A stretch of DNA of 64,000 nt from Lentzea atacamensis (GTDB lineage: Bacteria; Actinomycetota; Actinomycetes; Mycobacteriales; Pseudonocardiaceae), in NCBI RefSeq assembly GCF_003269295.1, contig NZ_QLTT01000007.1:62001-126000 (forward strand). Reading direction: 5' to 3'. Under the pieces are notes generated by a model. It was not told where the DNA came from. It ran no database searches and saw nothing but the letters and a program-made list of their open reading frames with translations. Position 1 is the stretch's first letter; every line of letters starts with the position of its first letter. The position numbers and the translations under genes were made by a program. This document shows positions 59,670-64,000 of the stretch, one piece after another.

Positions 59670-59932
59670 TCGACCTGCTGACGATCTTCGTGCTGGCCGT
59701 CTTCGTGGGCTTCGAGGTGGTCTCGAAGGTGTCCACGATCCTGCACACACCGCTGATGTCCGGTGCGAACGCCATCCACGGCGTGATCCTCGTCGGCGCG
59801 ATCCTGATCACGGGGTCCGCCGAGAGCACCCTCGAGCTCGTGCTCGGGCTGCTCGCGGTCTTCCTGGCCACGGTCAACGTCGTCGGCGGCTTCGTGGTGA
59901 CCGACCGGATGCTGGAGATGTTCCGGAAATGA
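59666..59932 (+). CDS. pntAB: Transhydrogenase small membrane subunit alpha-2
   Basis: An 88-residue membrane subunit with three helices (LLTIFVLAVFVGFEVVSKV; GVILVGAILITGSA; LELVLGLLAVFLATVNVVGGFVV). Starts at GTG 59666, overlapping the alpha-1 stop. Part of the proton channel. Confidence 0.93.
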   Translation: MIDLLTIFVLAVFVGFEVVSKVSTILHTPLMSGANAIHGVILVGAILITGSAESTLELVLGLLAVFLATVNVVGGFVVTDRMLEMFRK

Positions 59933-61287
59933 TCGCCCAGCTGATGTACCTCGTCGCGGCGCTGTGCTTCATCCTGGCGCTGAAGGGCTTGAGCTCGCCC
60001 AAGTACGCGCGCTACGGCAACTTCATCGGCGCGTTCGGAATGCTGGTCGCCGTCGTCACCGCGTACGTGCACGGCGTCGTCCACAACGGACTGTGGATCC
60101 TGCTCGCCGTCGCGCTCGGCGTCGTCGTGGGCATCCCGGCCGCGCGCTCGGTGAAGATGACCGCCATCCCGCAGATGGTGGCTCTGTTCAACGGAGTCGG
60201 TGGCGCCGCGGCGGCACTGGTGGCGCTGGCGGAGTTCTTCGCGGTGCGCGATCCGGGTTTCCTGTTCCTGCTCGCGACCGTGCTCACGGTGCTGATCGGT
60301 TCGGTCAGCTTCTCCGGTTCGGTGGTGACGTTCCTGAAGCTGCAGGAGCTGATGACCACCAGGCCGGTGTTGCTGCCGGCGGGGCAGCAGCTCGCGATCG
60401 CGGCAGGCGTGTCGTCGGTTGCCTTGTGCGCTTTGGTGATGACGACGGAGATCGGTCTGCTGCTGTGGCTGCTGACCATCGCGGGGCTCGTGCTCGGCGT
60501 GCTGTTCGTGCTGCCGGTCGGCGGCGCGGACGTGCCGATCGCGATCTCGCTGCTGAACGCGTTCACCGGCCTCGCGGTCGCGGCGTCCGGGTACGTGCTG
60601 GCGAACACGCTGCTGATCGTCGCGGGCACGCTCGTCGGCGCGTCCGGCACCATCCTGACCCGGTTGATGGCGCAGGCGATGGGGCGATCGCTCGCGAACA
60701 TCCTGTTCGGCGCGTTCAAGGCGACAACCGTTGCCGCGCAAGGAGAAGAGCAGCGCACGGTCAAGTCGGGCACGGTGGAGGACGTCGCGATCCTGTTGGG
60801 ATACGCGAACAACGTCGTCGTCGTACCAGGTTACGGCCTCGCGGTCGCGCAGGCTCAGCACGCGGCGCGCGAGCTCGTGTCGCAGCTCGAACAGCGCGGA
60901 GTCAGCGTGTCGTACGGGATCCACCCCGTGGCGGGCCGGATGCCGGGGCACATGAACGTGTTGCTGGCCGAGGCGGACGTGCCGTACGAGCAGCTCAAGG
61001 AGCTCGACGACATCAACCCGGGGATCACGTCGGTCGACGTGGCGCTGGTGGTCGGCGCGAACGACGTGGTGAATCCTGGAGCACGTGACGAGCCGTCCAG
61101 CCCGATCTACGGCATGCCGATCTTCGACGTCGACCGCGCGAAGTCCGTGGTGTTCATGAAGCGGTCGATGCGGCCGGGCTTCGCGGGCGTGGACAACGAG
61201 CTGCTCTACAACCCCAAGACGACGTTGCTGTTCGGCGACGCCAAGGACTCGCTCACGAAGCTGCTGGCGGCGGTGAAGCAGCTGTAG
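59929..61287 (+). CDS. pntB: NAD(P) transhydrogenase beta subunit
   Basis: A 452-residue subunit with nine or so membrane helices forming the proton channel, followed by the NADP(H)-binding domain (VVVPGYGLAVAQAQHAARELVSQLEQRGVSVSYGIHPVAGRMPGHMNVLLAEADVPYEQ, MPIFDVDRAKSVVFMKRSM). The start overlaps the alpha-2 stop. Convergent with the GGDEF gene, whose 3' end overlaps by 35 bp. Confidence 0.94.
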   Translation: MIAQLMYLVAALCFILALKGLSSPKYARYGNFIGAFGMLVAVVTAYVHGVVHNGLWILLAVALGVVVGIPAARSVKMTAIPQMVALFNGVGGAAAALVALAEFFAVRDPGFLFLLATVLTVLIGSVSFSGSVVTFLKLQELMTTRPVLLPAGQQLAIAAGVSSVALCALVMTTEIGLLLWLLTIAGLVLGVLFVLPVGGADVPIAISLLNAFTGLAVAASGYVLANTLLIVAGTLVGASGTILTRLMAQAMGRSLANILFGAFKATTVAAQGEEQRTVKSGTVEDVAILLGYANNVVVVPGYGLAVAQAQHAARELVSQLEQRGVSVSYGIHPVAGRMPGHMNVLLAEADVPYEQLKELDDINPGITSVDVALVVGANDVVNPGARDEPSSPIYGMPIFDVDRAKSVVFMKRSMRPGFAGVDNELLYNPKTTLLFGDAKDSLTKLLAAVKQL

Positions 61288-63226
61288 TGAGCAGCTTGGT
61301 CACCTCGGCCGCGGACAGGGCGGGCAGCAGCCCGATCACGCCGTCCGCACCGATGGACCGCCAGTGCTCGGCGTCGGAGAGGGTGCGCACCTCGTCGACG
61401 CCGAACCGCACGCCGAAGCTGTGCACGGTGGTGATGAGGTCGCGCATCGCTTGGCGCAGCGGGGATTCCGGGCTCGGCGCGGGTGCGCGGGTGATCACCG
61501 TGCGGACCGGCACCTCGGTCAGCACCGCCAGTTCGTCGTGCCCGCCGCGGAAGCCGTCCAGCGCCGTCACGATGCCGCTGTCGTGCAGCACGACCGCGTT
61601 GTCGTCGCCGGCCAGCACCGACGAGATGTCGAGCGCGATCCGCAGCCGTTCCGCCGGCAGGCCCGTCTCGTCGAGCGCGCGTTTGACGTCGGCGACCAGG
61701 TCCTCGTCGCGAGACTGCAAGGCGCCCAGCGTGATGTGCAGCGTGGGCGCCCGGTCGCCGAACTCCGCGACCCATCCCGCGGCCTGGGCGCACGCCTCGC
61801 GCAGCAGCCACTTGCCGATCGGCAGCGACAGGCCCGTCGAGTCCGCCAGGGCCATGGTGTCGTTGTGGCTCAGGTCGTCCCAGTGCAGGCGGGCGACGAC
61901 ACCGAGCACCTCGCGGGTCTCCAGGTCGTGCACCGGCGCGTAGACGATCTCCAGCTCACCGTGTTCCCATGCGCCCGGCATCGACGCGGCCAGCGCGTAC
62001 TTGCCGCGGCGGCGGGCGTCGTCGTGCGGGTCGTGCAACGCCCACTGCCGCTTGCCGCGCGCTTTCGCCTGGCGCAGCGCGGCGTTCGCGCACCGCATGA
62101 GCTCGGCCGCGGTCACGAACGCCGGCGGCCGGTCCACCACACCGATGCTCGCGGACAGCGCGATGCCGTGATCGTCCACAAAGGTCGCTTCGGCGAGCGT
62201 CGCCTGGATCTCCTCGACGGTCGTGGTGACGTGGTCCGAGATCGTCATCATCGCGAACTCGTCGCCGCCGATCCTCGCGACCAAGGCTTTCTTCTCGGCG
62301 GCGAGCGTGCCGAGCCGGCTCGCGACGATCTTGAGCAGCTTGTCGCCGGTCTCGTGGCCCAGCCCGTTGTTGACGACCGAGAACGCGTCCAAACCCAGGT
62401 GGTACAACGTGATCGCGTCGTTGCCGAGCCGTCGCTCGACCTGCGTGATGAAGTGCTGGCGGTTCGACAGCCCTGTCAGGGAGTCGTGCAGCAGCTGGTG
62501 GTCGAGGCTGCGTTGCAGCAGGTGCAGCTCGCTGATGTCCTCGACCATCGTCACGTGGTGCGTCGGCTCGCCGTCCGCGTCGCGCAGCAACGAGGCCGCG
62601 AGGTGTACCCACACCGGCTCGCCGTCCTCGCGGATCAGCTTGCGCTGGTCGCGGAACCTGTCGACGTGGCCTGCGCGCACCTTCCGGTAGGAGCCCGCGA
62701 GCGCGGCCCTGTCCTCCGGGTGGAAGAAGTCGATCAGCTCCCGCCCGATGAGCTCGGTGCCCGCCCTCAGCCCCACGATCTCGGCGAGCGTGTCGTTGGC
62801 CTCGACGCACCTGCCGTCGAAGTCGATGATCACGATGCCCAGCGCGGAGGACGCGAACACCTCCTGGAACCGAGCCTGGCTCACCTTCAGCGTGCGCTCG
62901 ACCCGCTGCTTGGCCCGCACGATCGCGACCTTGATCTGCTCCTGCTGGTCGAACGCGTCCATCCGCATGTAGTGCGCGTACGCGGAGCTCAAGCGGGCGA
63001 GCAGCGGCAGCTCGAACGTGGGAAAGAGAACCTCGATCGTGGCACGCAACGAGTCGGGGCCGGTTGCGTGCAGTGACACCAATCTATCGGCTACCGATTC
63101 AGGTGACTCAGGCAGCTCCACCAGCGAATCGAGCAGCGCCTGCTCGATTTCGGCGTGGGACAGCGGGATGTACGCGGTCGACGTCAGCGCGTGCATCCAG
63201 CGGGCGGCGAGCTCCGGAAGTTCCAT
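61253..63226 (-). CDS. PAS-GGDEF protein with a degenerate EAL domain
   Basis: A 657-residue signalling protein. After an N-terminal helical region there is a PAS-type sensor (FQEVFASSALGIVIIDFDGRCVEANDTLAEI; PEDRAALAGSYRKVRAG), then a GGDEF domain with intact RIGGDEFAMM. The C-terminal EAL-like region has lost the catalytic Glu (VARLHW in place of E-A-L-x-R-W) and other metal residues. So a diguanylate cyclase or signal-sensing EAL-like receptor, not a phosphodiesterase. Starts at ATG 63226. Confidence 0.85.
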   Translation of the reverse strand: MELPELAARWMHALTSTAYIPLSHAEIEQALLDSLVELPESPESVADRLVSLHATGPDSLRATIEVLFPTFELPLLARLSSAYAHYMRMDAFDQQEQIKVAIVRAKQRVERTLKVSQARFQEVFASSALGIVIIDFDGRCVEANDTLAEIVGLRAGTELIGRELIDFFHPEDRAALAGSYRKVRAGHVDRFRDQRKLIREDGEPVWVHLAASLLRDADGEPTHHVTMVEDISELHLLQRSLDHQLLHDSLTGLSNRQHFITQVERRLGNDAITLYHLGLDAFSVVNNGLGHETGDKLLKIVASRLGTLAAEKKALVARIGGDEFAMMTISDHVTTTVEEIQATLAEATFVDDHGIALSASIGVVDRPPAFVTAAELMRCANAALRQAKARGKRQWALHDPHDDARRRGKYALAASMPGAWEHGELEIVYAPVHDLETREVLGVVARLHWDDLSHNDTMALADSTGLSLPIGKWLLREACAQAAGWVAEFGDRAPTLHITLGALQSRDEDLVADVKRALDETGLPAERLRIALDISSVLAGDDNAVVLHDSGIVTALDGFRGGHDELAVLTEVPVRTVITRAPAPSPESPLRQAMRDLITTVHSFGVRFGVDEVRTLSDAEHWRSIGADGVIGLLPALSAAEVTKLLTTAASPPPAAS

Positions 63227-63291
63227 TCTGTGTGCAGAGCGTACGGAATAGCCGCCCCCTGGCCAACATGAGCGAGGGCTCTGGATCTTCG

Positions 63292-64000
63292 CTAGGCCTT
63301 GCGGCCGACAGCCGCGTAGATGCCCGCCTTGTCCGGATCGTCGGTGTTCGTGCCCTCCGGCCGCCACAGGGGCAGCGGCACGATGCCCGGCTCGACCACG
63401 TCGAACCCGTCGAAGAGCCCTTCGATCTCCTGCTTCGTGCGCGGAAACATCGGGTTCTGGCTCTTCTTCATGACCTCGACCACGCCGGCCATCTCCTCGG
63501 GCTGCAGGTCCTGGGTGAACTGCGAGAACGCCAGGTAGCTGCCGGAAGGCACGGCATCGCGGTAGGTGGCCACGACCGCGCGCGGATCCGCCTCCGGGGG
63601 CACGAAGTGGAAGACGCCCACGGTCAGCACGCCGACGGGCTGCGTGAAGTCGATGAGATCGCTCTCCTGCGCGGCCTTCAGCACGGTGACCGGCTTGGTC
63701 ATGTCTTCCTGAATGATCGTCGCGTGCGCGTCGCCCTCCAGGATGAGCTGGCTGTGCGCGACCGCGACCTCCTCGAAGTCCACGTACACGACGCGGGTGT
63801 CCGGGTCGGCCTTCTGCGCGATCTCGTGCACGTTGCCGACCGTCGGGATGCCGGAGCCGAGGTCGAGGAACTGCCGGATGCCGTTGTCCATCATGAACAG
63901 CACGGCCCGGCGCAGGAACGCCCTGTTCAGCCGCGCGATCGTGCGCGCGTTCGGCTGTGCCTGCAGGAACTTCTCGGCCAGTGCCCGGTCCGCCGCGAAG
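63292..64000 (-). CDS. DUF574-type S-adenosyl methyltransferase (5' end outside window)
   Basis: The 5' end is cut by the window edge. The visible 235 residues match the DUF574/SAM-dependent methyltransferase family common in streptomycetes: ARLNRAFLRRAVLFMMDNGIRQFLDLGSGIPTVGNVHEI..., then VYVDFEEVAVAHSQLIL, and FHFVPPEADPRAVVATYRDAVPSGSYLAFSQFT. The LDLGSG motif is the SAM site. Acceptor unknown. Confidence 0.85.
   Translation of the reverse strand, partial: FAADRALAEKFLQAQPNARTIARLNRAFLRRAVLFMMDNGIRQFLDLGSGIPTVGNVHEIAQKADPDTRVVYVDFEEVAVAHSQLILEGDAHATIIQEDMTKPVTVLKAAQESDLIDFTQPVGVLTVGVFHFVPPEADPRAVVATYRDAVPSGSYLAFSQFTQDLQPEEMAGVVEVMKKSQNPMFPRTKQEIEGLFDGFDVVEPGIVPLPLWRPEGTNTDDPDKAGIYAAVGRKA

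Noticed and set aside
61364..63076. 570-codon plus-strand frame opposite the GGDEF gene
   Set aside because: Antisense shadow; amino acid composition is biased to Arg, Val and His and no ribosome-binding site or domain is present.

Overview
This window is chromosomal DNA from a high-GC filamentous actinomycete. The evidence is strongly GC-biased third codon positions, many GTG starts, a DnaG/Dgt housekeeping block, SARP and LuxR-STAND regulators, WhiB and ECF41 factors, P450-ferredoxin pairs and an actinomycete integrative conjugative element (AICE). Gene content looks most like Pseudonocardiales (Lentzea/Saccharothrix/Actinosynnema relatives), but that placement is inference.

Layout. 1-5.9 kb: a truncated secreted serine hydrolase, an S51 peptidase, a DUF218 membrane protein translationally coupled to dGTPase, a serpin followed by a decayed tandem serpin copy, and an HTH-less DUF5753 protein. 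6.0-9.0 kb: an ECF41 sigma factor and, 2 kb away, a carboxymuconolactone decarboxylase/AhpD-like gene carrying an ECF41-type promoter, plus a methyltransferase and a Tat-exported intradiol dioxygenase. 9.0-14.1 kb: dnaG, tam, tRNA-Asn, an MpaB-family oxygenase and a GNAT enzyme.

14.17-26.85 kb: a complete-looking AICE, flanked by a 37-bp direct repeat of the 3' end of a CAU-anticodon tRNA. It carries int, xis, a RepSA-like HUH initiator, SpdB-like and TraB/FtsK transfer genes, a WhiB-like protein, a GntR (KorSA-like) repressor with repeated operator sequences, and a 491-residue fusion of an XRE DNA-binding domain, an unknown middle region and an intact peptide deformylase domain. int and rep each contain a frameshift, so the element may be immobile. 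A ~390-bp region of nested perfect inverted repeats follows the fusion gene and is a candidate replication or transfer origin.

27-46.5 kb: TetR/SDR, AraC/MFS, exonuclease III, an HNH protein with a zinc ribbon, a two-component operon with a lipoprotein and a secreted protein, two paralogous TPR proteins, a STAS protein, a STAND-LuxR regulator, an LCP protein, a pseudo-deacetylase/GT2 fusion and a P450-ferredoxin pair. 46.5-54.7 kb: a SARP-NB-ARC-TPR regulator, a scramblase-like protein, a secreted TNT-domain protein, a second P450-ferredoxin pair, and an ABC-F resistance-type ATPase preceded by a 10-codon leader peptide and attenuator-like hairpins. 54.7-64 kb: TetR with three operator palindromes and a FAD monooxygenase, a bacterial nitric oxide synthase coupled to an APC transporter, a three-gene proton-translocating transhydrogenase, a PAS-GGDEF-degenerate EAL protein and a truncated DUF574 methyltransferase.

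Two themes stand out: a mobile element with an unusual regulator-deformylase fusion, and several small cis-regulatory systems (ECF41 promoter, ABC-F attenuator, TetR operator arrays) readable directly in the sequence.
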